Below are positions 18,668 to 27,262 of a DNA stretch of 64,000 nucleotides, one piece after another. Location of the stretch: NCBI RefSeq assembly GCF_020911925.1, contig NZ_CP087134.1, forward strand, positions 1,116,001-1,180,000, read 5' to 3'. Source of the stretch: Flavobacterium cupriresistens. Its GTDB lineage: Bacteria; Bacteroidota; Bacteroidia; Flavobacteriales; Flavobacteriaceae. Below the pieces are notes generated by a model that saw nothing but the letters and a program-made list of their open reading frames with translations, was not told the origin of the DNA and did not search any database. Positions within the stretch are counted from its first letter, which is position 1; each line of letters begins with the position of its first letter. Made by a program: the position numbers and the translations under genes.

Positions 18668-19117
18668 TTAAAGCAACAAACCTACTTTCCTCTTCCATTC
18701 CTCATAAAACGGAGGATTGGTCAGCATTAAATTCCCTTCTTTATCTAAAAATACCTGAACGGTTTCTCCGGTGCAGGCAATTTCGCCTTTGGCGTCAATT
18801 ATTTTAAAACGATAAACCATTTTGGCAGCAGGAGTGTCTACTACCGTTGTTTCTATTGTTACCACATCGCCGTAACGAAGTGATAATTTATGTTCACATT
18901 TTGATTTTACAATCGGAGTCGTATAACCCGTGTTACCAATGTCCAAATACGTAAGTCCGTGTTGACGACCAAAGGCTTCTCTTCCGTCTTCAAAATAGGT
19001 AATATAATTGCCGTGCCAAACGATTCCAAGCGGATCAGTTTCGTTAAAACGAATTCTGATTTCATGTGAAACGGTTAGCGCAGAAGCTTCCTTAAACTGT
19101 TCTTTTCTTTTTGTCAT
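18668..19117 (-). CDS. acyl-CoA/ACP thioesterase, 4-hydroxybenzoyl-CoA thioesterase family
   Basis: 149 aa from the ATG at 19117 (an upstream TTG at 19129 is the only alternative). Hotdog thioesterase with the family signature RFNETDPLGIVWHGNYITYFEDGREAF, where Asp in TDPLGIVWH is catalytic. It corresponds to ApeK-type enzymes in aryl polyene clusters that release or proofread ACP-bound chains. It overlaps the ABC permease gene by 26 bases. Confidence 0.87.
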   Translation of the reverse strand: MTKRKEQFKEASALTVSHEIRIRFNETDPLGIVWHGNYITYFEDGREAFGRQHGLTYLDIGNTGYTTPIVKSKCEHKLSLRYGDVVTIETTVVDTPAAKMVYRFKIIDAKGEIACTGETVQVFLDKEGNLMLTNPPFYEEWKRKVGLLL

Positions 19118-20375
19118 AGAATAATGCAATCGAGGTTGTGATGATAAAAAACAAAAACAATAAACTTATTTTTGGAATGATTTCTAATAGAGTTACGTTG
19201 CGTAATAAAACATCGTAAAAGGCTTCCAGTCCCCAATTCATAGGAGACGATTTGGCAATAAACTGCATGATTTTGGGCATTGCAAAAACAGGAACCCAAA
19301 CCCCGCCAATGGCAGCTAAAATGATAACACTTGTTGCGCCAAAAGGAGCAGACTGTTCCTGAGTGCTGGCAACAGTACCCAACAAAATTCCGAATCCGAT
19401 GGCTGCAAAACCGGAGAATAGGGCAACAACACTCATTAATAGTAAATGGCCTTCAACATTTAACGGAGGCAGACCAATATGCGGAAATAAGAAAATAGCA
19501 ACAGCCACCATCATATAAAACTGAATCATGCAAATAGCAGAGTAGGTGATCGTTTTGCCTATGATAACAACCAAATTAGAAACCGGATTGGTTAACAATC
19601 GTACAAAGGTTCCCTGTGATTTTTCTTTTACGATATTAATAGACAACGGAATTACAATAAAAAATATTGCAAAAAGAGTCCAGGCAGGAACGTTATGTTG
19701 TACTGAATTCGGACGAACTTCTTTGTTGTTGATTTTCGGAATTATTTCCTTGAAAGTAATGAAACTCTTTTGCTCAAATTTAGCGCTGCCTTCTCCCAGC
19801 TGACTTTGAAAAGTAGTGTAAATAGATTGGGTTTCGATTTGTGAAATCATCTTGTCAATCGAACTCATCACCGCATTTTTGAAACTCATCTGAACCGCCG
19901 GATCAAAATACAATTTGACTTCTTTTTCTTTGATGACTGTTGCAGTTTGCGGAGCAGCAACACTGTCTGTTAAACCAATACTGCTTACAATATTTTGTAC
20001 GTTCTGATCAATTTTGGCCTGTAGATCGGTGCTTAATTTTGCCGGAATTACAATAGCCAATTGGTATTTTCCTTTGTATACATTTTCTCTGGCAATGTCT
20101 TCGGTAATAGGTTTGTTGTCGATTTGAGTTACAACGGTAAACAGATTGCTCTTTTCTAAATTGTCAAAAACGGTTTTAGACACAGCTCCTTTATCTTTGT
20201 CTACGAGTAAGATCTGAATTTTAGTGTCACTAACCGCTTTAAACGTACTGTCTTGTATTAAGGTTACCGTGATGACAAGGACCAATGGCATGATAAACAA
20301 AATAATCAAACCACCTAAATCGCGTTTAAGGAGTAAAAATTCTTTTACAACCGACATCCAAATTTTATATAGCAT
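19092..20375 (-). CDS. ABC-2 type transporter permease
   Basis: 427 aa. A first TM (GLIILFIMPLVLVITVTLI) precedes a ~200-residue periplasmic domain, then five TM segments (TLFAIFFIVIPLSINIV; ICMIQFYMMVAVAIFLF; LLLMSVVALFSGFAAIGFGILLG-like; SVIILAAIGGVWVPVF; ISLLFLFFIITTSIALF). This is the YhgE/Pip-like ABC-2 half-transporter plan. Its partner ATPase overlaps by 11 bases upstream. It probably exports a lipidic or glycosylated pigment intermediate. Confidence 0.87.
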   Translation of the reverse strand: MLYKIWMSVVKEFLLLKRDLGGLIILFIMPLVLVITVTLIQDSTFKAVSDTKIQILLVDKDKGAVSKTVFDNLEKSNLFTVVTQIDNKPITEDIARENVYKGKYQLAIVIPAKLSTDLQAKIDQNVQNIVSSIGLTDSVAAPQTATVIKEKEVKLYFDPAVQMSFKNAVMSSIDKMISQIETQSIYTTFQSQLGEGSAKFEQKSFITFKEIIPKINNKEVRPNSVQHNVPAWTLFAIFFIVIPLSINIVKEKSQGTFVRLLTNPVSNLVVIIGKTITYSAICMIQFYMMVAVAIFLFPHIGLPPLNVEGHLLLMSVVALFSGFAAIGFGILLGTVASTQEQSAPFGATSVIILAAIGGVWVPVFAMPKIMQFIAKSSPMNWGLEAFYDVLLRNVTLLEIIPKISLLFLFFIITTSIALFYDKKKRTV

Positions 20376-21117
20376 CTCTTAAGTTTTTACCGGTTAATGA
20401 AATAAAAACTTCTTCGAGATTTCTGGCTTCAGCAGTTGAAGCGATCAGGCTTGACGGGGTGCCTTGCGCGTAAATTTTGCCTTGGTCTACAATAGCAATC
20501 TGGGTACAGAAATCTTCCGCTTCAGCTAGATGATGGGAGGTATAAATAATCGTTGTTCCATTTTGATTCAGGAACTTCAAATAATCGATTATGGCATTTT
20601 TAGATTGAACGTCAACACCAACGGTTGGTTCATCCAAAAACAACACCTTTGGATTGTGCAGTATTCCCGCAATCAGATTGACTCTTCGTTTCATTCCGCC
20701 CGAGAAAGTTTCGATGCGTTTGTCTGCAAATTTTAAGAGCCCCAAAAGATCTAAAGTTTCAACCACTTTGTCTTTGAGATGTGACCCTTTCAAACCATAC
20801 ATACTACCAAAATAATGCAGATTTTCTCTGGCAGTTAGGGTGGGGTATAAAGCGTATTCCTGAGGAACGACACCAATAATTTTTTTAATTTTTGAGGCAT
20901 GATTCGCATAGTTCAGCTCCTGAATGGTAAAATGACCTGATGTTGGTTTTACCAATCCGCAAAGCATGGAAATCAAAGTTGTTTTTCCGGCACCGTTTGG
21001 ACCTAATAATCCAAAAATCTGGCCTTCGTTTATGTTCAACGAAAAATCATTCAAAGAATACAATTCTGCATCTTTGTACTTTTTCGAGAGGGATTCTATT
21101 TTAATTATGGGATGCAA
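20365..21117 (-). CDS. ABC transporter ATP-binding protein
   Basis: 250 aa with Walker A GPNGAGKTT, Q-loop VVPQEYALYP, signature FSGGMKRR, Walker B VLFLDEPTVGVD and switch His in YTSHH. The only start compatible with the N-terminal strand is a TTG at 21115-21117; no ATG or GTG precedes the Walker A site. It is co-transcribed with the permease at 19092. Confidence 0.87.
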   Translation of the reverse strand: MHPIIKIESLSKKYKDAELYSLNDFSLNINEGQIFGLLGPNGAGKTTLISMLCGLVKPTSGHFTIQELNYANHASKIKKIIGVVPQEYALYPTLTARENLHYFGSMYGLKGSHLKDKVVETLDLLGLLKFADKRIETFSGGMKRRVNLIAGILHNPKVLFLDEPTVGVDVQSKNAIIDYLKFLNQNGTTIIYTSHHLAEAEDFCTQIAIVDQGKIYAQGTPSSLIASTAEARNLEEVFISLTGKNLRDAI

Positions 21118-21123
21118 AATAGT

Positions 21124-22122
21124 TTAGCTGATTGCTTTTTTTAGTTTTTTGAAAAATACTTCTTCTCTGTTGGCAATGTCCAAAAGTTCATCGGCAATGG
21201 TATTGTAGGCGTCTTCTTTGGCGCTTCTGTTTTTATAAATTCGGGAAGCTTCTACGGCAAAATCACGCCAGGAATCTCCAATCTGAGTCATTTCTTTAGA
21301 GAGTATTTTCAACTCTTCATTGTTTAAAATAACCGAAGCTTCTTGTAAAAATGCGGCATAAATAAAACGGAAACCACCGCCTCCGGTACCAATCTCTTCT
21401 TGCATTCGTACCATTTGCGCCAGATAATGATTGGCCTTTTTAGTACCGTGTTTTACGGACCATTTTCTAATTTGTCTGGACACGAATTTAATACCGCGTA
21501 CCCCGACAATTGGCATTGGCGCCAACATATCACGGCACGTATTCTTGATTCCCTTAAGGATAGCACTTTTAAGATCTACCTCTTTTGGAATCTGAATCGG
21601 ATAGTACATTTGTCCTCTTGGAGCAAAAGCGCCTTTTGCAAAACGTACTTTGTCTAATTCGTCATGCGTTAGCGTCGTAACGGTTTCCATTACAGGATCG
21701 CTAATTAGATAATCGGTTTCGGTTTTTCCGTAAACGACTAAATTATGAGCGTTAAAATGAAAACGATATTCGTCAGGAAAGTAACTCAAATGATAAACAC
21801 CAACTTGTAATCCGGTTGGAATATTGTTTTTTAAGTTCGCCTCTAAAGCCGCATTTGCGTTGGTAACAGACGAGAATTTTTGTCTTTTTATTTTTAAATT
21901 TAGACGGCTTGCCAGTTTATTAAAAATTTGCCCGGGTAAAGTTCTGTAACTTATGGCCGGCGCATGATTTACTTTTATAAAGGGAAGATATACAAAGAAA
22001 AGTCCGGAGCCAATACCAAAAACCATCGGTTCGCTGATGTTCAGTCCGTTATTTTTTAACAAATTCGAAGCTACTCCATTCTCACAATGAGCAGATTGAT
22101 GATGTGTAAAATTAGTTTGCAT
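21124..22122 (-). CDS. BtrH N-terminal domain protein (DUF4872-type)
   Basis: 332 aa. The N-terminal ~140 residues show the BtrH/peptidase-C39-like fold: HHQSAHCENGVASNLL with a Cys and FGIGSGLFFVYLPF; later YHLSYFPDEYRFHFNAHNLVVYG gives a His and an Asn, so a Cys-His-type acyltransfer site is conceivable. BtrH moves an acyl group from an ACP to an acceptor amine in butirosin synthesis. A transfer from ACP to the resorcinol or sugar partner is possible here, but that is inference. The start overlaps the upstream stop (TAATG). Confidence 0.8.
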   Translation of the reverse strand: MQTNFTHHQSAHCENGVASNLLKNNGLNISEPMVFGIGSGLFFVYLPFIKVNHAPAISYRTLPGQIFNKLASRLNLKIKRQKFSSVTNANAALEANLKNNIPTGLQVGVYHLSYFPDEYRFHFNAHNLVVYGKTETDYLISDPVMETVTTLTHDELDKVRFAKGAFAPRGQMYYPIQIPKEVDLKSAILKGIKNTCRDMLAPMPIVGVRGIKFVSRQIRKWSVKHGTKKANHYLAQMVRMQEEIGTGGGGFRFIYAAFLQEASVILNNEELKILSKEMTQIGDSWRDFAVEASRIYKNRSAKEDAYNTIADELLDIANREEVFFKKLKKAIS

Positions 22123-22526
22123 TAGTCTGTTTTGCTATTTTTTAGTTCGGCTATTGAAATGTCAAAAGCGTCGGCATATTTCTGTAAAAGGGTATCGCTT
22201 AATTTTGCGAAAACGGCTGGTTTAAAATGTCTTTTTACACGCCATTTCCACATTCCGACATAACTGGCAAGGATCGTGAGGTCCATTTTGTTCAATTCCA
22301 TATAATAACAAATCGGACTGACTTCTCCAGCTTCCACCTGTTGTTTTGCTTCAGCAATTCTTTCGTTAATATCATCAATAGAATTAGAAAGGGCAATTGT
22401 TTTGGGCTCCCAACCCGTGCTTAAAGTCGTAGTATAATTACCATTTTCATCGGTGGCATACAGTAATTCTTTGAGGTTGTTTTGGGTTAAATTGCCTTTG
22501 TCTTGTGGTACTTTTTCTTTTTCCAT
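22122..22526 (-). CDS. small conserved pigment-cluster protein, function unknown
   Basis: 134 aa, soluble, no signal. Blocks TTLSTGWEPKTIAL and VSPICYYMELNKMDLTILASYVGMWKWRVKRHFKP stand out, with a helix-turn-helix-like pattern in the second half (LSDTLLQKYADAFDISIAELKN), similar in spacing to an Xre-type helix pair. It is translationally coupled to the BtrH-type gene, and the two probably work together. Confidence 0.6.
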   Translation of the reverse strand: MEKEKVPQDKGNLTQNNLKELLYATDENGNYTTTLSTGWEPKTIALSNSIDDINERIAEAKQQVEAGEVSPICYYMELNKMDLTILASYVGMWKWRVKRHFKPAVFAKLSDTLLQKYADAFDISIAELKNSKTD

Positions 22527-22552
22527 GACCGTTTGGTTTTCGATTGAAATGA

Positions 22553-23017
22553 TTATAATACAGTCGAAATTGTTTTTTGAATGAACAAATTAATTTCGCA
22601 TTCTAAAAGTATTTTGTCTTCAACTAAGCTTTCGCAGCTCATTGTGCATAAAGTGTAATCGTCGCCTTCAAACTTGGAAACCAGATTTGCTCTGGTAACA
22701 ATGCTTTGTCCAACGTTTGGTAACGAATGGATTTTCAGGTTTTTTATGGCGCTGATAAAACCAATTACATTTACGTTTTCGTTTTCTGAACCGTCATCGG
22801 CAAAAAAATATTTTTTCCCTACAATAGACGAACAGGTTTGTGCTGTATTTTCGATTAAACCGGCTTCAATAAAAGTATTGTTCGCCACAAAGATATTGTC
22901 TTCTTTGATCAAAAATACGGTTTCTACAAAACTGGCATTTACATCCAGAATTAAATCGACCATAAGCATAGGTGCCCGGTGTGGTAAATAATTTTGAATG
23001 TCTACTGCAGTTCTCAT
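22553..23017 (-). CDS. hotdog dehydratase-like protein (ApeP type), subunit with Glu but no His
   Basis: 154 aa hotdog protein starting YLPHRAPMLMVDLIL, the usual FabZ/ApeP N-terminal block. The catalytic Glu position is kept (EAGLIENTAQ) but the catalytic His of GHFP is replaced in ANNTFIEAG. It therefore complements the protein at 8688, which has His but no Glu. It sits 7 bases after the next hotdog gene at 23025. Confidence 0.78.
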   Translation of the reverse strand: MRTAVDIQNYLPHRAPMLMVDLILDVNASFVETVFLIKEDNIFVANNTFIEAGLIENTAQTCSSIVGKKYFFADDGSENENVNVIGFISAIKNLKIHSLPNVGQSIVTRANLVSKFEGDDYTLCTMSCESLVEDKILLECEINLFIQKTISTVL

Positions 23018-23024
23018 ACCAGTA

Positions 23025-23456
23025 TTATTTTGCCAGGACCGTTTTCATCTGTCCGTTGGCGATTTCTTCGTTGTTCAGAGTTGTTACGATTTCGACCAAA
23101 GTGATTCCTGCAAATTCCTGTATAATGGTTACAGTCGATTGAATCGTATCATTGATTTTAGGTAACTTTTTAATTTGAATTTCTTTGATGGAACCAATAT
23201 AACCCGTTGGAGCTTTTTGGTTTTTCAAGAAAAAATCATATCCGGTATGCAAGGCTACAGATTGCGCCATATGCTCAATTAAACCTGCTTCCAGAAAAGT
23301 ATTTTGATTAAAAAAGATATTGTCGTCTGTAATATTTAAACCCGAAACCAATGTGTTTTCGGTAAACGAATACATTTTATCTACCATTACAAAAGGAAAC
23401 TTTTGTGGTAATAAATTCTCGACAGCTTCTTTTTCTAAAAGTAAAGTTGTGTTCAT
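23025..23456 (-). CDS. second ApeP-type hotdog dehydratase-like protein
   Basis: 143 aa from the ATG at 23456, which overlaps the stop of the DarB-like gene by one base; the longer frame lies inside that gene and is rejected. LLPQKFPFVMVDKM and NTFLEAGLIEHMAQS are family blocks; the Glu is present and the GHFP His is absent, as in its neighbour. Two tandem ApeP-like subunits plus one ApeI-like subunit is the dehydratase complement of this cluster. Confidence 0.78.
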   Translation of the reverse strand: MNTTLLLEKEAVENLLPQKFPFVMVDKMYSFTENTLVSGLNITDDNIFFNQNTFLEAGLIEHMAQSVALHTGYDFFLKNQKAPTGYIGSIKEIQIKKLPKINDTIQSTVTIIQEFAGITLVEIVTTLNNEEIANGQMKTVLAK

Positions 23457-24589
23457 TAGCAAACGGTTAAATAAGCATAAGCAAAGGAGAATCTTCCGCT
23501 TTCGGGAACAGATAAAAGAATGCGGTCTCCTTTTTTCAGGTTTCCGGAATTCATTAATTCTTCCAAAGCCAGGTAAATAGAGGCAGAGCCCACATTTCCT
23601 ACTCTTGAAAGATTCATAAACCATTTCTCATCCACCATTCCGATTCCTCTTTCTGTTAGTCCTTTTTTTAATCCTTCGACAAAAAAGTTAGAAGAAACGT
23701 GCGGAATAAAATAATCAATATGGTCAGCGGTAATGTTGTTCTTGTCCATGGCGTCTTTCATACTCTCGGCTCCTTTAGAAAGAATGAATTCATCCAGTAA
23801 TTTCACATCCTGTTTGATGGCAAAAACAGATTCGTTTAACCATTCTTCAGGCGCATAATCACTCCATGATTTGATTTCACCATTTTCTAATTTATCACCT
23901 CCGGCATACATGCAGGTCTCTAATTCGTAAGCATACGAAAAAGCTTCCATCCATTCTATCTTTAGTGAAATTGGTCCTTGAGGTTTATTTTCTAATAGAA
24001 AAGCACCAGCTCCATCAGACAACATCCAGCGTAAAAAATCTTTTTTGAAGGCAATGATAGGTTGTTCTTCCAGATTTTTCAGATTGGTTGTTTCGTGATT
24101 GTATTTTTGAGCTAAAAGCCAGGTAGATACTTTTTCTGATCCTGTGCAGATAGCATTTTTTGAATTTCCTGATTTTACCGAAAGAAAACCGAATTTTAAG
24201 GAATTCATTCCGGCACAGCAAACACCCGTTGACGAGTTTAATTCTACTGATTTGTTTTTTAGTAAACCATGTACCATTGCCGCATGTGAAGGAAGAAAAA
24301 GATCCGGTGTTGAGGTTCCGCAAGAAAGTACTTCCACATCTTGAGCCGTAAAGTTCTCGTCAAACAGTTGTACAATAGCGTTTTGAGTTAATTCGGCATT
24401 GCTGTGTGTACTTTTTCCTGTTTTGTCAACTGCGTAATATCGGCTTGTAATTTTATTATTGCGCAAAATAATACGTCTTGCTTTTGAAGCGGTATCGTTG
24501 ATAAGGCCTAAAAAGCTTTCCATTTCGTCATTTGAAACGGCATCATTTGGCAAATATTTTGCAGCTTTGGTAATATATACTTCAAACAT
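23456..24589 (-). CDS. darB: DarB-like ketosynthase III for the dialkylresorcinol half
   Basis: 377 aa FabH-type synthase. GVCCAGMNSLKFG carries the nucleophile (Cys124 or Cys125), IPHVSSNFF the His, and SRVGNVGSASIYLAL the Asn region. DarB condenses a beta-keto acyl intermediate with a second acyl unit to make the cyclohexanedione that becomes the dialkylresorcinol. It is followed 16 bases upstream by the DarA-type gene, the usual pairing of dialkylresorcinol pathways. The symbol rests on family and pairing. Confidence 0.85.
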   Translation of the reverse strand: MFEVYITKAAKYLPNDAVSNDEMESFLGLINDTASKARRIILRNNKITSRYYAVDKTGKSTHSNAELTQNAIVQLFDENFTAQDVEVLSCGTSTPDLFLPSHAAMVHGLLKNKSVELNSSTGVCCAGMNSLKFGFLSVKSGNSKNAICTGSEKVSTWLLAQKYNHETTNLKNLEEQPIIAFKKDFLRWMLSDGAGAFLLENKPQGPISLKIEWMEAFSYAYELETCMYAGGDKLENGEIKSWSDYAPEEWLNESVFAIKQDVKLLDEFILSKGAESMKDAMDKNNITADHIDYFIPHVSSNFFVEGLKKGLTERGIGMVDEKWFMNLSRVGNVGSASIYLALEELMNSGNLKKGDRILLSVPESGRFSFAYAYLTVC

Positions 24590-24605
24590 AATCTAATTTC
24601 GTCTT

Positions 24606-25508
24606 CTAAACTCCCTGATAATATTGAGTTTCTTTTTTTATGGTATTTAACTTAACGGGATAGGTAATAAGGTGCAATATATATACTATTGGCGAGATTA
24701 ACCAGATAGCAAGGAATAAATAAACATTAAATAGCTTTAGCAGCATTTTTCTGTTTTTTTGATTCTTATAAATCAGGTTTGACCATTTATTGAAAATTTT
24801 ATTGGCTGTTTTGTCAACGGTTACCAGGTACGGACTTATTTTGACTGCGCCAATAGCTACCAATTTAGGTTGTAAATCGGCTAGATTGTTCTGGTTAAAC
24901 CCAGAAAGCATAAGCGTTCCGAACTTATCTGATTCCTTAATATCTTTATCGGAAACTCCCGGTAACGGGAATATACCCAAGTATTTTTTCTTTACTCCGG
25001 AGAACATCCATTCTACAATAGTGATTACACTGATTAGATTTCCAACACGGTCAACTAATGCTACATTTCCGACCAATTTTGCATTCGCTTCCTGTAACAA
25101 TACCTTGATTTTTTCCTGAGCCATGATCCACATATTTCGGGAACCGCTGATGGTTATTACGGGGGTGTTGTTTAGTAATTTTTTGGCCGCATCACTTTTC
25201 AAAAATGAATTTATCGGAATTGAAGGGGATAAATACCAGACTTGATAATGAAATAATACTAAGTCAAATTTGGTGTTTAAAATTTCTTCCGGTACCGGTT
25301 TTAATGCGGTTGGGATTTGTAGAAAAGTTTCCGGGAAAGCATCAAAAAAGGAATTTTTATCCCAAGGAAAGGGGAATGGTTTTTCTAACTGTATTTCATG
25401 AAATGTTACCTTTATCTCTGCTGAATTTAAGAATGGTTTTGCGATATTTTGTGCAATCTCTTCCAATTGTCCAGATTGGGAATAGTAGATAACAAGAACA
25501 TTTTTCAT
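24606..25508 (-). CDS. darA: DarA-like dialkylresorcinol condensing/aromatizing protein
   Basis: 300 aa. It opens with a flavodoxin-like NVLVIYYSQSGQLEEIAQ (phosphate-binding loop after the first strand) and has TISGSRNMW as a second loop. Two hydrophobic segments near the C-terminus (residues about 265-290) suggest membrane association. This family is annotated as DarA in flexirubin and dialkylresorcinol clusters, where it acts with DarB to form the resorcinol ring that is esterified to the aryl polyene. Confidence 0.8.
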   Translation of the reverse strand: MKNVLVIYYSQSGQLEEIAQNIAKPFLNSAEIKVTFHEIQLEKPFPFPWDKNSFFDAFPETFLQIPTALKPVPEEILNTKFDLVLFHYQVWYLSPSIPINSFLKSDAAKKLLNNTPVITISGSRNMWIMAQEKIKVLLQEANAKLVGNVALVDRVGNLISVITIVEWMFSGVKKKYLGIFPLPGVSDKDIKESDKFGTLMLSGFNQNNLADLQPKLVAIGAVKISPYLVTVDKTANKIFNKWSNLIYKNQKNRKMLLKLFNVYLFLAIWLISPIVYILHLITYPVKLNTIKKETQYYQGV

Positions 25509-25540
25509 TTTGGTTTTGTCTTTGGTTCTCGCAAAAGTAG

Positions 25541-27190
25541 TTAATTTTTTGGAATGAATTTTCGGATTTTATCGGATCGTTTGGTATGCACCCATTCCGG
25601 CCATGTTGAAGCATCTTCAGCATCATAAATTCGTACTTTCTGATCGACATCTTTCAGTAATAAATCATCCGATTTACATTCTAAGATTAATGCCGCGGCT
25701 GCGATTCCGGAATACGTGGCACCACTAACACCATGTGATAACGTACAGGCTCCGCAAAGAAACAAATTAGCGATCTCGGTTTTATTTTTATAGCTAAACG
25801 GCCCCACCTGATTCAGTGTTTTTTCCGTTCCGTAAACATTTCCTTTTGTCGAATTAATGTAGAATTCGTTGGTTTTTGGTGTTCCTAATTCGGCCTGAAT
25901 AATATGTTGTTTTGCATTAGGGATTATTTTTTCGACATTGTTCATCAGTTTATTGGTGACTTTTTCTTTGAAGACTTTATAAGCTTCATTGTGATAGTCT
26001 TCTAAACCGTTAAAATCGTCTAAATGCTCATAATTGACATAGGTGACAATTTCGAAATTATGGTACCTTCCATTAAAACTTGCCGGATCTTTGAGTGTGG
26101 TGCAGCTTATAAAAACGGCAGGGAATGAATCTCCTTCTGCAATGTCATTGTTCATTAAATCTTCAAAATTGGCATCGTCATTTTCATCTTTCATCATCCA
26201 GATATTTCCCGAATCAATTTTAAATTGAGTAACATCAATATCTAAGGTCAGAAATAGAATCAATGAGGTGACGGAGTATTTTGTTTTATCAAGTTTCTTG
26301 AGAAGGGATTTGCTGAGGTGCTCCTTGTCAATTAAATTTAAATAGGTAATAGAAGGATCAGCATTCGAAATAATATTTTTTGCCCATAGCTTTTCACCAT
26401 TTTCCAGTTCAATGCCAACGGCTTTTTTATCTTCGATTATGATTTTATGGACGTTTTGCTGTACGCGAATTTCACCTCCATGTCTTTTTATTCCGTTTGT
26501 CATTGCTTTTACGATACCGCCACCGCCGCCCATTGGATAATAACCGCCATCAAAATAATGACTCATCACGGAACAGTGTACTGGAAAACAAGCCCGGTTT
26601 GGCGGAAGCCCGTGATCCCCACATTGAATATTAAGAACTGCTTTTAACATCGGATCTTTGACATGCCATCCGACTACTTTTTTTAAAGGGAATAATGCGA
26701 ATTTTCCAAAATGTTTGGTGCGAAAGGGCACTGTTATTTTTTGCCACCAGCCTTGTAATTTTGGAATTAGCTGAAGTTCTGTACTTACTTTTTCGACTAA
26801 GGAAAGATATTCGTTTATGTTTTTTTCTTCAGAAGGGAAATGGGAGGAAAGGGTTTCTTTAAGATTGTCAATTCCTGCCGGGAGATTAAAAGTTTTATCG
26901 CCGATTAAACAATGTTCATAGGCTTTTTTATTCATTCGAAAAAAAACCAGATCATTGGCAATTCCTAAACCACGATAGAGTTCATTGGTAGAGGCTCCTT
27001 CCTCAAGAAGTCCGACATAATGTACACCGGGGCTAAAACGTTGTCCGTTTAGCGTGAAACTGTGACTCCAGCCACCCGGAACATAATGTTGTTCGAGAAT
27101 CAGAACTTTTTGTCCGGCTCTTGCCAAACAAATACCAGTTGCTAAACCTCCAACTCCGGAACCAATGATAATCGCGTCGTATTCTTTCAT
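25541..27190 (-). CDS. CrtI/retinol-saturase-like FAD oxidoreductase, second copy
   Basis: 549 aa. N-terminal dinucleotide fold IIIGSGVGGLATGICLARAG with VLILEQ, the GGWSHSF loop and C-terminal LFLCGACTLSHGVSGATYSG typical of carotenoid isomerase/desaturase relatives. Paralogue of the gene at 1630 but 44 residues longer. Position next to DarA suggests action on the ring or alkyl part; which substrate each copy takes cannot be told from sequence. Confidence 0.85.
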   Translation of the reverse strand: MKEYDAIIIGSGVGGLATGICLARAGQKVLILEQHYVPGGWSHSFTLNGQRFSPGVHYVGLLEEGASTNELYRGLGIANDLVFFRMNKKAYEHCLIGDKTFNLPAGIDNLKETLSSHFPSEEKNINEYLSLVEKVSTELQLIPKLQGWWQKITVPFRTKHFGKFALFPLKKVVGWHVKDPMLKAVLNIQCGDHGLPPNRACFPVHCSVMSHYFDGGYYPMGGGGGIVKAMTNGIKRHGGEIRVQQNVHKIIIEDKKAVGIELENGEKLWAKNIISNADPSITYLNLIDKEHLSKSLLKKLDKTKYSVTSLILFLTLDIDVTQFKIDSGNIWMMKDENDDANFEDLMNNDIAEGDSFPAVFISCTTLKDPASFNGRYHNFEIVTYVNYEHLDDFNGLEDYHNEAYKVFKEKVTNKLMNNVEKIIPNAKQHIIQAELGTPKTNEFYINSTKGNVYGTEKTLNQVGPFSYKNKTEIANLFLCGACTLSHGVSGATYSGIAAAALILECKSDDLLLKDVDQKVRIYDAEDASTWPEWVHTKRSDKIRKFIPKN

Positions 27191-27262
27191 GTTTTGTTTT
27201 AAGATTTCTTAAAAGTAGGAAAGAATGCCAATTATAAGTGGAATGATGCTGTCTTTTATTGT

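Noticed and set aside
23457..23624. N-terminal extension of the 143-aa hotdog protein
   Set aside because: It lies fully inside the DarB-like gene and the hotdog fold starts at the ATG at 23456.
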